In this document: in pieces, positions 30,585 to 40,001 of the stretch
Numbering within the stretch: position 1 is the first letter of the stretch
How the letters are laid out: each line of letters starts with the position of its first letter
NCBI RefSeq assembly: GCF_000716545.1
Contig: NZ_JNWZ01000035.1
Span: 6,598 to 70,597, forward strand
DNA from: Kitasatospora phosalacinea
GTDB lineage: Bacteria; Actinomycetota; Actinomycetes; Streptomycetales; Streptomycetaceae
Direction of reading: 5' to 3'
DNA: 64,000 nucleotides
Notes under the pieces: model-generated
Databases searched by the model: none
What the model was told of the DNA's origin: nothing
What the model saw: only the letters and a program-made list of their open reading frames with translations
Program-made: the position numbers and the translations under genes

Positions 30585-30765
30585 TCGGCTCCCCGCTTCT
30601 CCGCGTCGTGGAGCCGCTGCCACCCTTCGTCGTCCCACTCCCGGGAAGCCGGCACGTGCCGGGCTCGACGGGCTGCGCGCTCGTGCCTCTCGGCGTACTC
30701 GCGGAGGGCGGCGTTCACCACCTCCTTCTTGGTCGCGCCCCCGAAGAAGCGCAGGGCCTCGGCCG
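30581..30765 (-). pseudogene. 5'-truncated vapB-like antitoxin fused to thiC fragment
   Basis: The frame encodes the C-terminal part of a VapB antitoxin ('ATKKEVVNAALREYAERHE' and 'WDDEGWQRLHDAEKRGAE'). Its N-terminal half is missing. Instead the frame continues upstream into a 45-bp thiC 3' fragment ('[15 protein letters not shown]') with no ATG or GTG start close by. It overlaps the broken toxin gene by GTGA. It is a relic created by recombination. Confidence 0.75.
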
Positions 30766-30810
30766 GCGGGAGGTGGGCCCGGCTGCCCCGGGCGGCGAAC
30801 TCGGCGGACT
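30766..30810 (-). pseudogene. 45-bp fragment of the thiC 3' end (copy 3)
   Basis: The interval aligns without gaps to the larger thiC remnant at 31468-31512; 27 bp (30784-30810) are identical to 31486-31512. It encodes [16 protein letters not shown] against ThiC '[15 protein letters not shown]' in the same frame. It resembles the remnant more than the intact thiC (TGCCCCGGG against TACCGCGGG). Confidence 0.75.
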
Positions 30811-30828
30811 CGGCGGCTTCTCCCCCGC

Positions 30829-31323
30829 CTACAGGCAGATCCAGCAGTAGAGCTTCTCGCCGGCGCCGCGGGCGCGCCTGGCCAGTCGGATCAGCTCTTC
30901 GGCCAGCGGCTGCACGTCTTCGACGCCGGCCGGGCGGAGCTCCTCCGTCTGCACCCACCTGGCGACGGCCGCCGGCACGTCCGCGTCGCTCACCTCTGCC
31001 AGCGTGTCCCGGACCGAGGCGGCGAGTTCGACCACCCACGGGCCCGTGGCCCAGGGATCGTCCTCGGCCTGCGGGTCGCTCGGTCCGGGCTCCGGGGTGG
31101 TCGGCCAGACGGGCCGCTCGGTCACGAGCCCCGCTTCCCAGGGGACCTGACGGATGGCGGCGACCAGTTCCCCCAGCATGAGGTCCGGATCCAGGCGCTT
31201 GGCCTCGACCCCGTCGAAGTGGGGGTGCCCACCGCCGACGAGCGGGCGGTCGTCCGGATCCTGCAGCGCCCGTACGACCGAAGCCGCATCGGCGGCACGG
31301 AAGTAGTCGGTCAGCACGCCCAT
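30829..31323 (-). CDS. unknown 164-aa protein between thiC remnants
   Basis: ATG 31323 follows GGAAGGAA and gives MGVLTDYFRAADAASVVRAL; the product is acidic, mainly helical, without signal or membrane segment, and ends 'ARGAGEKLYCWICL'. Similar proteins with this start and the LYCW-CL ending occur in streptomycetes, but I know no function. The stop lies 18 bp before a thiC fragment and the start 133 bp from the larger thiC remnant, so the gene is the cargo between two thiC 3'-end copies. An immunity or TA-like role would fit the place but is only a guess. Confidence 0.75.
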   Translation of the reverse strand: MGVLTDYFRAADAASVVRALQDPDDRPLVGGGHPHFDGVEAKRLDPDLMLGELVAAIRQVPWEAGLVTERPVWPTTPEPGPSDPQAEDDPWATGPWVVELAASVRDTLAEVSDADVPAAVARWVQTEELRPAGVEDVQPLAEELIRLARRARGAGEKLYCWICL

Positions 31324-31456
31324 GGGTTTCCTTCCCGCGCGGTCATCCGTCAGCCGCCAGTTGACCAGGCCCGACCGACACACCGACCCCGGCCGGAGCA
31401 CCGCGCCGGGAAGCCCCCTCCTGCCTCCCGGTGCGGTGCCCCCGTGCGGCGTGCCG

Positions 31457-31609
31457 TCAGTCGGCGAGCGGGAGGTAGACCTTGTTGCCCCGGGCGGCGA
31501 ACTCGGCGGACTTCTCGGCCATGCCGACCAGCGCGGCGCGTTCGGCCTGTTCAGCCTCGCCGCCGTGTTCGTCGCGGATCCAGCGACTGATCTTCATCGA
31601 GCAGAACTT
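31457..31609 (-). pseudogene. thiC 3'-terminal remnant (copy 2), 50 codons plus stop
   Basis: The interval aligns gap-free with the last 51 codons of thiC, always 930 bp away (32387-32539). A stretch of 62 bp (31491-31552 against 32421-32482) is identical. The encoded 50 residues run from [10 protein letters not shown] to KVYLPLAD with 45 of 50 identical; both share the reading frame and the stop position. Similarity ends sharply at 31609. No start codon or upstream domain exists, so it is not a gene. The ending LPLAD is the common ThiC ending as I remember it, unlike LPVVD in the present gene. Confidence 0.9.
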
Positions 31610-31642
31610 GGCCGAAGGCAGCACTGCAAGGAGTTGAGCCAG

Positions 31643-32050
31643 TCATGGGTTGATCGATGAAAAGACCTCGACCTCGCACTTTGCCGCACCACTGCGTTTG
31701 ATCCTCGCATCGCTGGTGATCAGCGGTACGCCCAGGGACTCCGCCAGGGCGACGTACTGGGAGTCGTACGCGCTGAGGTTGGCATGCAGCTTCTTCACCC
31801 GGTCCCAGAAGGGGAGCGTCTCCCGTTTGACGATAGGAAGCATCAGGTACGCGGCGATCGCCCTCTCCACTTCCTTCTGGGTCAGCTTGCCGCCACGCTG
31901 CATGCCGAGGAGGGCAGACTGGATCTCGTAGTCGAGGAGGGTCGGGGCGTAGACGTCTCCAGCCTCGACCACGCGCCTACGGACGAGTTCGCCGTCGGAG
32001 GTACGGGCGGTGAGAACCAGGACGAGAGCGGAGCAGTCGATGACGATCAA
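31643..32050 (-). CDS. VapC PIN-domain toxin (FitB-like)
   Basis: The 135-aa protein has the PIN catalytic acids Asp5 ('MIVIDCSAL'), Glu42 ('LLDYEIQSAL'), Asp96 ('SAYDSQYVALAE') and Asp114 ('LITSDARI'). Such toxins cleave RNA, usually tRNA or rRNA, when not held by the antitoxin. The start is TTG 32050, overlapping the vapB stop (TTGA), the expected coupling. GC content is visibly lower than in neighbouring genes, with AT-ending codons such as GAT, TTT and GAA, pointing to transfer. The gene lies between thiC and the displaced thiC 3' end. All catalytic residues are intact. Confidence 0.9.
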   Translation of the reverse strand: MIVIDCSALVLVLTARTSDGELVRRRVVEAGDVYAPTLLDYEIQSALLGMQRGGKLTQKEVERAIAAYLMLPIVKRETLPFWDRVKKLHANLSAYDSQYVALAESLGVPLITSDARIKRSGAAKCEVEVFSSINP

Positions 32051-32277
32051 CGTCCGGCTCGCCCCTCATCGATGGCAGCGAGGACATCGGTCGTGCTGAT
32101 GTCGGCCGTGGTCTCCCGATTCAGCCGCTCCATCATCTGCGCCATCGTGGGCTTGGACGCCTCCCTGGCGATCAGCTCCTGCATGAACGCCTGGAGCGAC
32201 TGACCGGCCTGGGCCGCGCGAACCTTCAGGGTCTGGACCTGGTCATCCGGGACATCCCGGATCGTGAGGACTGTCAT
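32047..32277 (-). CDS. VapB/FitA-like antitoxin
   Basis: The 76-aa product has an Arc/MetJ-type ribbon-helix-helix N-terminus ('MTVLTIRDVPDDQVQTLKVR', 'AGQSLQAFMQELIAREA') and a flexible C-terminus that would wrap the toxin. It should neutralise VapC and, as a complex, repress its own promoter. ATG 32277 sits about 7 nt past a perfect TATAAT, so translation is probably leaderless. A CTGCA-AAA-TGCAG palindrome lies near the -35 region and may be the operator. Confidence 0.88.
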   Translation of the reverse strand: MTVLTIRDVPDDQVQTLKVRAAQAGQSLQAFMQELIAREASKPTMAQMMERLNRETTADISTTDVLAAIDEGRAGR

Positions 32278-32283
32278 GACTGC

Positions 32284-32312
32284 ATTATAGCTTCAGTGCC
32301 TGCAAAATGCAG
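32284..32312 (-). promoter_or_regulatory. AT-rich vapBC promoter and operator
   Basis: On the minus strand a perfect TATAAT (32289-32284) lies 6 bp before the vapB ATG, placing the transcript start at or next to the start codon. The palindrome CTGCAAAATGCAG (32300-32312) overlaps the -35 position. The block 32278-32316 is about half AT in a genome of over 70% GC. Confidence 0.75.
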
Positions 32313-32337
32313 ATAGCCGAGGGCGGAAAGCGACGCC

Positions 32338-32372
32338 GCGCCGTCCGGGAGGCGGGAGCTCCCGGACGGCGC
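32338..32372. terminator. thiC terminator, 14-bp perfect stem
   Basis: GCGCCGTCCGGGAG and CTCCCGGACGGCGC pair around a 7-nt loop GCGGGAG, 14 bp past the thiC stop. It isolates thiC from vapBC. Confidence 0.8.
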
Positions 32373-32386
32373 CACAAGCTCGTGCG

Positions 32387-34320
<1,934 letters not shown>

Positions 34321-34445
34321 CGTTCCGCGCAGGGGCGTTCGCCGCCTGCGTTCGCCGTTCACGGTAGGGCACCCGGCGCGGCTGGTCCAGCACGCCCCGG
34401 GCCGAACGCTGTTCAGGGCGCCCGTGCGCGGGGGAGAATCACCGG

Positions 34446-34646
34446 GTGATCGGACTGGTGGGACGGGTGACCGGGCGGATCGGCGCGGGCCTGGTCGGCG
34501 AGGTGATGGTGCAGGTCCCCGAGCGGCCGGGCAGCGAGGCGTTCCTGGCGTACCGGGCGGTGCCGGGCGAGCCGCTGGAGTCCGGCACCATGGTGGTCGT
34601 GGTCGATTACCAGCCACCTCGGACGGTGTACGTCGAACCGTTCTGA
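34446..34646 (+). CDS. NfeD-like small OB-fold protein
   Basis: The 66-aa product (GTG 34446) is made of short beta strands: 'MIGLVGRVTGRIGAGLVGEV', 'EAFLAYRAVPGEPLESGTMV' and 'VVVDYQPPRTVYVEPF'. This matches the C-terminal OB module of NfeD proteins, without their membrane part. NfeD proteins pair with flotillin/SPFH partners, and a flotillin-like gene follows 185 bp downstream on the same strand, which supports the call. It diverges from thiC. Confidence 0.7.
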   Translation: MIGLVGRVTGRIGAGLVGEVMVQVPERPGSEAFLAYRAVPGEPLESGTMVVVVDYQPPRTVYVEPF

Positions 34647-34831
34647 GCGCACGTCAGCCGGTCCCGTCCAAACCTCCGCAGCGGTTTCGGGACAGTGAGG
34701 GTGACCACGCGCACGATCCCTTCCCCCGCGATCACCACGGGCGGAGAATGCGGCTGCCACCGGGTTCCGCGCCCACAACTGCACCACTCGGCGCAGCCAC
34801 GGACCGGTGTGCCACGAAGGGGGAGATCGCG

Positions 34832-36322
34832 GTGCTGATCGGCATCGTCGGAGCAGTCGTCGCAGGCCTGGTCGTCCTGGTCCTGCTGTTCAAACTGATG
34901 TGGCGGGTCGCCGAGCCGAACGAGGCGCTCGTCATCTCGGGTTCCAAGCACGGCGAGGGCCTGGGCTTCCGCGTGGTCACCGGACGGGGCACCTTCGTGG
35001 TGCCCGGCGTCCAGGTGGTCCGGCGGCTGTCGCTGGACCTCAACGAGGCCGCACTGGACGTCGAGTGCGTGACGTCGCAGGGCATCCCGGTGCACGTCAA
35101 GGGCGTGGTCATCTTCAAGGTCGGTGACGACCCGGTGTCCATCGCCAACGCCGCCCGCCGCTTCCTGGACCAGCAGAAGATGATGGGCCAGCGGGTGCAC
35201 AACGTGTTCGCCGGCCACCTGCGCTCCATCGTCGGCGGGCTGACCGTCGAGGACATGATCCGCGACCGCGAGCGGCTCACCGGTGAGACCCGCTCCGCCT
35301 CGGGCATCGAGATGGAGAAGCTCGGCCTGATCATCGACTCGCTGCAGATCCAGGAGATCCTGGACCCGACCGGGTACATCACCAACCTGGCCGCGCCGCA
35401 CGCCGCCGCCGTCCAGCGCGACGCCCGGATCGCGGCCGCCGAGGCCGACCGCCGGGCCACCGAGGCCGAGCAGGAGGCGTTCGCCCGCAAGGCCGAGGCG
35501 ACCCGCAACTCGGGGATCCAGCAGGCCGGCTACCAGGCCGAGATGGACACCGCCGCGGCCCGCGCCATGCAGGCCGGTCCGCTCGCCCAGGCCGCCGCCC
35601 GGCAGGAGGTCGTGGTCCAGGAGACCAAGGTGGCCGAGCTGGAGGCGCACCGCAAGGAGCAGCAGCTCCAGGCCGACGTCCGCAAGCCGGCCGACGCCCG
35701 CGCGTACGAGACCCGCACCAAGGCCGAGGCGGACCGCGACGCCCGGATCTCCGCCGCCGAGGCGCTGTCCCGGGAGACCGACCTGAAGACCGCCGCCGAG
35801 GCCAACCGGGTCAAGGTCGCCGCGGCCGCCGAGGCCGAGGCCACCCGGGCCCGCGGCCTGGCCGCCGCCGAGGCCACCCGCGCCACCGGTGAGGCCCAGG
35901 CCGCCGCCGAGGCCGCCAAGGGCCTGGCCGAGGCCGAGGCCGCCCGGGCCAAGGGCCTCGCCGAGGCGGAGGCCACCCGGGCCCAGGGCCTGGCCGAGGC
36001 CGAGGGCATCAAGGCCCGTGCCGCGGCCCTCGCCGAGAACCAGGAGGCCGTCGTCGCCCAGCAGTTGGCCGAGAACTGGCCCGCCATCGTCCGGGCCGGC
36101 GCGGACGCCTTCGGCAACGTCGAGCACATGGTGCTGCTGAACGGCGCCGAGGGCATGTCCGAGATGTTCGCCAAGGCGCTCACCATGGGCGGCACCGGCC
36201 TCGGCCTGGCCCGCCAGCTGCTCAACTCGATGAACCCCGCGGCCCCCGCCGAGACCCCGGCCGAACCGGCCGGGTCCCCGGTCACGCAGGTCATTCCGGT
36301 GCAGGTCGACACCGGCAACTGA
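34832..36322 (+). CDS. flotillin-like SPFH/band 7 protein
   Basis: The 496-aa protein has an N-terminal membrane helix (about 2-22), an SPFH domain (about 25-190, 'RVAEPNEALVISGSKHGEGL', 'SIANAARRFLDQQ') and a long Ala/Glu-rich coiled coil (about 190-430). The coiled coil contains imperfect units such as 'AAEAAKGLAEAEAARAKGLA'. A C-terminal head has 'VLLNGAEGMSEMFAKALTMG'. Flotillins scaffold membrane microdomains and work with NfeD partners. GTG 34832 has GGGGGAG upstream at good spacing. The DNA repeats at 35830-36010 encode the coiled coil and are not mobile. Confidence 0.92.
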   Translation: MLIGIVGAVVAGLVVLVLLFKLMWRVAEPNEALVISGSKHGEGLGFRVVTGRGTFVVPGVQVVRRLSLDLNEAALDVECVTSQGIPVHVKGVVIFKVGDDPVSIANAARRFLDQQKMMGQRVHNVFAGHLRSIVGGLTVEDMIRDRERLTGETRSASGIEMEKLGLIIDSLQIQEILDPTGYITNLAAPHAAAVQRDARIAAAEADRRATEAEQEAFARKAEATRNSGIQQAGYQAEMDTAAARAMQAGPLAQAAARQEVVVQETKVAELEAHRKEQQLQADVRKPADARAYETRTKAEADRDARISAAEALSRETDLKTAAEANRVKVAAAAEAEATRARGLAAAEATRATGEAQAAAEAAKGLAEAEAARAKGLAEAEATRAQGLAEAEGIKARAAALAENQEAVVAQQLAENWPAIVRAGADAFGNVEHMVLLNGAEGMSEMFAKALTMGGTGLGLARQLLNSMNPAAPAETPAEPAGSPVTQVIPVQVDTGN

Positions 36323-36351
36323 CGCTCCGGGGGCTGACGCCCCGCCGCTGA

Positions 36352-36381
36352 GGCCCGTGCGGCACCACCGCCGTACGGGCC
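36352..36381 (+). terminator. hairpin after the flotillin gene
   Basis: GGCCCGT (36352-36358) and ACGGGCC (36375-36381) form the base, and CGGC/GCCG can extend it. It lies 30 bp past the flotillin stop and before the cluster promoter. Confidence 0.5.
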
Positions 36382-36409
36382 CCGCCGTCTCCGCATCCCC
36401 GGACCCGGC

Positions 36410-36425
36410 TGAGTACCCGTACTCA
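36410..36425. promoter_or_regulatory. MacR-type 16-bp palindrome ahead of the OleA-like cluster
   Basis: TGAGTAC-CC-GTACTCA is a perfect 7+2+7 inverted repeat 36 bp upstream of the first cluster gene. It equals the consensus TGAGTACnnGTACTCA I remember for the streptomycete response regulator MacR. The MacR gene itself is not in this window, so regulation by it is inferred. Confidence 0.65.
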
Positions 36426-36460
36426 CGCCCCGGCCGCCGCCCGGCCGCGAGCATCGGAAC

Positions 36461-37468
36461 ATGGACCCGCTGCCCCGCGTCGGAATCACCGCCGTCGGCT
36501 CCCACCTTCCCCGGCAGGCCGTCACCTCACGGCAGTTGCAGGACGAAGTGGCCGCCGGCGCCCGCCTCCCGCTGCCCGACGGCATGTTCGAGAAGGCCAC
36601 CGGCATCCGCACCCGCCGCTTCGCCGGGCCCGACGAACACCCCTCCACGCTCGCCCTGGCCGCCGCCCGGCAGGCCCTCGACCGCCGCGGCCTGGCACCC
36701 GACGACCTCGACCTGCTGCTGTTCGCCTCCGCCTCCCGGGACGTCTGCGAACCCGCCACCGCCCACCTCGTCCAGGCCGGGCTCGGCTCCCGCGCGCACG
36801 CGTTGGACGTCGCCAACGCCTGCAACAGCTTCCTCAACGGCATCGACACCGCCCGCGCGATGATCCTGGCCGGCCGCGCCCGCCGCGCCCTGGTCGTCAC
36901 CGGCGAGACCCCCAGCCGGGCCATGCGCCGCGACCCCTCCGGCCTCGCCGAGTTCCGCGCCGGCTTCGCCGGCTACACCTTCGGCGACGGTGCCGCCGCC
37001 GTCCTGCTGGAACGCGTCGACCGCGGCGGCATCCTCGACGTCGAGACCCAGACCGCCTCCGAGCACTGGGAGGTCGGCGGCATACCCGGCGGCGGATCGC
37101 GCCACCCGCGCGGCGACGAGTGGAGCTACTTCCGGGGCGGCGGGAAGGAGTTGCGCGGCGTCTTCGAACAGATCGGCGCCGACATCCTCACCCGCGTCGC
37201 CGCCCGCACCGGTCTCGGCTGGGACGCCTACGCCCGCGTCCTGGTCCACCAGGTCACCCTGCCGTACCTGGAGCGCTTCGTGGAGCTCACCGGCGTCCCC
37301 GCCGACAAGCTGGTCGTCACCGTCCCCGAACTCGGCAACCTGGCCTCCGCCACCATCGGCGTCCAACTCGACCGGATCATGGACGAGTTGGACGGCGGGG
37401 ACCGCGTCCTGATGGTCGGCCTGGGCGGCGGCGTCAGCCTGATGACGATGGTCTGGGAGAAGTCATGA
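36461..37468 (+). CDS. OleA-like acyl-CoA condensing thiolase (KAS III fold)
   Basis: The 335-aa thiolase-fold enzyme has the KAS III triad Cys121 ('DVANACNSFLNG'), His263 ('LVHQVTLPYL') and Asn293 ('PELGNLASATIG'). It also has Glu97 in 'RDVCEPATAHLV', which corresponds to the special Glu that OleA uses to deprotonate the second acyl chain. It therefore probably joins two fatty acyl-CoA chains head to head into a beta-keto acid rather than starting normal fatty acid synthesis. It opens a five-gene set with OleC- and OleD-like genes. The next gene overlaps by ATGA. Confidence 0.82.
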   Translation: MDPLPRVGITAVGSHLPRQAVTSRQLQDEVAAGARLPLPDGMFEKATGIRTRRFAGPDEHPSTLALAAARQALDRRGLAPDDLDLLLFASASRDVCEPATAHLVQAGLGSRAHALDVANACNSFLNGIDTARAMILAGRARRALVVTGETPSRAMRRDPSGLAEFRAGFAGYTFGDGAAAVLLERVDRGGILDVETQTASEHWEVGGIPGGGSRHPRGDEWSYFRGGGKELRGVFEQIGADILTRVAARTGLGWDAYARVLVHQVTLPYLERFVELTGVPADKLVVTVPELGNLASATIGVQLDRIMDELDGGDRVLMVGLGGGVSLMTMVWEKS

Positions 37469-38265
37469 CCGAGCCCCGGGCGACCGAGCCCCCGACGACC
37501 GGGCTCCCGACGACCGGGCTCCCGACGACCGAACTCTGGGTGGTCGTCCCCGCCTACCAGGAGGCCGCCCGGATCGACGGCACCCTGCGGGCCCTCGCCG
37601 CCCAGCACGACCGCGACTTCACCCTGCTGGTCGTCGACAACGGCTCCACCGACACCACCGGCGACCAGGTCCTCGCCTTCGCCCGCACCGCGCCCTTCCC
37701 CGTCCGCCTGATCACCGAACCCGAGAAGGGCGTCGGCTGCGCCGTCGACACCGGCTTCCGCCACGCCATCGGCCACGGCGCGACCCTGCTCGCCCGCACC
37801 GACGCCGACTGCCTGCCCGAACCCGGCTGGACCGCCGCCGCCCGCGCCGCGATGCTGGCCTCCGGCGGGCTGGTCTGCGGACGCGTCACCGCCCGCCGCG
37901 ACGAGCACGGCCCCGTCGGCCGCACCGTCTTCCGCACCCTGGTCGCCCTCGGCGCCCTCTTCGGCCGCCTCCGCCCCGCCCACCACCGCCGCCACGGCTA
38001 CCTCACCCCCTACCGGATGCACGCCGGCAACAACATGGCCGTCACCGCCGCCCTCTACCTCGCCACCGACGGCATGCCCCGCCGCCCCTCCCCCACCGAC
38101 CGCGCCTTCATCAACCTCGTCCGCCGCCGCACCACCGCGATCGTCCACCGCCCCGACATGGTCGTCCAGAACTCCACCCGCCGCATCCGCGCCTACGGCC
38201 TGCGCGGCACCGCCCGCTGGTACCTCGAACGCGGCCCCGGCCACCACGACGTCGACGTCCGGTAG
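37465..38265 (+). CDS. GT2-family glycosyltransferase in OleA-like cluster
   Basis: The 266-aa protein has the GT-A start 'ELWVVVPAYQEAARIDGTLR', 'VVDNGSTDTTGDQV' and the metal-binding 'ARTDADCLPEPGW'. A C-terminal region with 'MHAGNNMAVTAALYLATDGM' follows. No membrane helices are seen. The N-terminus carries a threefold nucleotide repeat coding TTGLP units, absent from typical members. It overlaps the thiolase gene (ATGA) and so is made with it; it may glycosylate the cluster product or a lipid carrier. Confidence 0.85.
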   Translation: MTEPRATEPPTTGLPTTGLPTTELWVVVPAYQEAARIDGTLRALAAQHDRDFTLLVVDNGSTDTTGDQVLAFARTAPFPVRLITEPEKGVGCAVDTGFRHAIGHGATLLARTDADCLPEPGWTAAARAAMLASGGLVCGRVTARRDEHGPVGRTVFRTLVALGALFGRLRPAHHRRHGYLTPYRMHAGNNMAVTAALYLATDGMPRRPSPTDRAFINLVRRRTTAIVHRPDMVVQNSTRRIRAYGLRGTARWYLERGPGHHDVDVR

Positions 38266-38284
38266 GCCCGCCAGGACGCCCACC

Positions 38285-38438
38285 CCAGGGGCTCGGGGAG
38301 CGGCCGAGCCCGGGCCTGCCGAAGGTGCGCTGCCGTGGCGCGCACCGGCTTCGAGTTCCGTTTCGAGCACGCGGCAGCCCCGGCCTCCGACGGGCTCCGG
38401 CCCCAGCAGCACGGACTCGCCGTTCCCCGAGCCCCTGG
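38285..38438. repeat. copy B of the dispersed intergenic repeat with 15-bp terminal inverted repeats
   Basis: The 202-bp gap between the GT2 and AMP-ligase genes holds a 154-bp block bounded by CCAGGGGCTCGGGGA (38285-38299) and its exact complement (38424-38438). Inside, 38312-38402 matches 21911-21999, with the last 19 bp of the core identical. The boundary string resembles the CAGGGGCGCGGGGAAC repeats I remember from many streptomycete intergenic regions. A structured RNA or small non-autonomous element are both possible. Confidence 0.7.
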
Positions 38439-38467
38439 TTTCCCACCCGTCAGCCGAAAGGACCCCC

Positions 38468-39943
38468 GTGCTCGACCGACTCGCCCGCACCCTGCGCGAA
38501 GGCGCCTCGCGGCCGGCCCTCCTCGGCGCCACCCGGCACGGCGCCCCCCGCGTCCTCGCCCGCTGCGGCGACCTCGCCGCGCTCGCCGAGCGCTACGCCG
38601 CCGCCCTGCACCACTCCCACGGCCTGCGGCCGGGCGACACCCTGGGGGTGGCGGTGCGTCCGGGCCCGCGGGCCCTCGCGGTGCTGCTGGCGGCGCACCG
38701 GCTGGGCCTGCGCAGCGCCGTGTTCGATCCGGGGGCCGGGCCGGAGGTGCTGCGGGCGCGGCTGGCGCTGGCCCCGCCCGCGCTGATCCTGGCCGACGCC
38801 GCCGCGCAGGCCGTCTCCGGGTGGGCCCGCCCGCTGGCCCGCCGCGCCGGCCTGGAGCTGCCGCCGTTGAAGGCCCTCGCGCCGGTGGCCACCGTCGGCC
38901 CCCGCCACCCCTGGTGCGCCCGGCCGCTGAGCGGGCGTCAGACGGGGCCCCCGGCCCCGTACGAGGGCGACGGCGACGCGGTGATCGTGTTCACCTCCGG
39001 CACCACCTCCGCGCCGCGCGCGGTGGTGCACTCGCGGGCCTCGCTGGCCGCCGGGATGCGGGCCGTCGACGCGCTGGTGCGCCCCCGGCCGGGCCGGACG
39101 GTGCTGGGCGGGACGACGTTCGTGCTGGTCCCGGCGCTGGCCGCGGGTGCGGTCGTCGCGCTGCCGGCCCGCCGAGACGCCGTCCTGCAGCACCAGATCG
39201 ACCGGCTCGCCCCGGACGAGACGTACCTGACGCCACCTCGGCTGCGACCGCTGACCAGGCTCACCGGCCGGGTCTGGACGGGCTCCGCGCCCGCCGACGC
39301 GGCGCTGCTGCGCCGGGCGAAGGAGGCGGGGGCGAGCGAGGCGTGGGGGGTGTACGCGCTGACCGAGCTGTTCCCGGCCGCGGCCGTCGAGGAGCGCGAC
39401 AAGAGCGCCCACGACGGCCCGGGCGACCTGCTCGGCCACCCGCTGCCCGGCGTCCGCACCCGGCTCGGCCCGGACGGCGAACTGCTGCTCACCGCCCCGG
39501 CCGCGCGCGACCGCTACCTCGGCGAGGACCCGGACCCGTGGGTGCGCACCGGCGACCGGGCCCGGCTCGACGCGGACGGGCGGATCGTGCTGGCCGGCCG
39601 GCTCAAGGACATGGTGCTGCGCCGCGCCGAGAACATCTACCCGGGCCTGTACGAGCCCTCCCTGCATCTGCCGGACGTCGAACTCGCCGTCCTGGTGGGC
39701 GTCCCGGCCCCGGACGGCGACGAGCGGCTGGTCGCCCTGGTGCAGCCCCGCCCCGGCGCCGACCACCACCGCCTGCGCGCCGCCCTGCACGCCCCGCTCG
39801 CCCGGATGGGCACCGCCCGCCCCGACGCCCTGTTGCTCGGACCCGTTCCGCTCACCGGCCGCTCCCGCAAACCCGACCGCCCGGCGGCCGCCCGCTACTG
39901 CGCCCACCGACTCGCCGAATCCCGCCCCCGGAGCCCGCGTTGA
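38468..39943 (+). CDS. OleC-like AMP-forming ligase (beta-lactone synthetase type)
   Basis: The 491-aa ANL enzyme has the P-loop 'FTSGTTSAPRAVVHS', a 'YALTELFP' A5 motif, 'RTGDRARLDADGRIVLAGR' and hinge 'LKDMVLRRAENIYPGLYEP'. The catalytic Lys region at the end is 'LTGRSRKPDRPA'. It lies with OleA- and OleD-like genes, which points to the OleC role of closing a beta-hydroxy acid into a beta-lactone. A plain acyl-CoA or acyl-ACP ligase remains possible. GTG 38468 follows AAAGGA. It is 30-60 residues shorter than most OleC. Confidence 0.78.
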   Translation: MLDRLARTLREGASRPALLGATRHGAPRVLARCGDLAALAERYAAALHHSHGLRPGDTLGVAVRPGPRALAVLLAAHRLGLRSAVFDPGAGPEVLRARLALAPPALILADAAAQAVSGWARPLARRAGLELPPLKALAPVATVGPRHPWCARPLSGRQTGPPAPYEGDGDAVIVFTSGTTSAPRAVVHSRASLAAGMRAVDALVRPRPGRTVLGGTTFVLVPALAAGAVVALPARRDAVLQHQIDRLAPDETYLTPPRLRPLTRLTGRVWTGSAPADAALLRRAKEAGASEAWGVYALTELFPAAAVEERDKSAHDGPGDLLGHPLPGVRTRLGPDGELLLTAPAARDRYLGEDPDPWVRTGDRARLDADGRIVLAGRLKDMVLRRAENIYPGLYEPSLHLPDVELAVLVGVPAPDGDERLVALVQPRPGADHHRLRAALHAPLARMGTARPDALLLGPVPLTGRSRKPDRPAAARYCAHRLAESRPRSPR

Positions 39944-40001
39944 CCCAGCCGACCTGCCGAGCCCGCCGAACCCACCGGCCCCGCCGGTCCCGGAGCCTCC
40001 G

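Noticed and set aside
35830..36010. Repeated GAGGCC-rich DNA in the flotillin gene as a mobile or recombination element
   Set aside because: It encodes the Ala/Glu coiled coil typical of the family.
37480..37535. Threefold repeat at the start of the GT2 gene as a regulatory array
   Set aside because: It is in frame and codes TTGLP units inside the N-terminus; a coding slippage repeat is sufficient.
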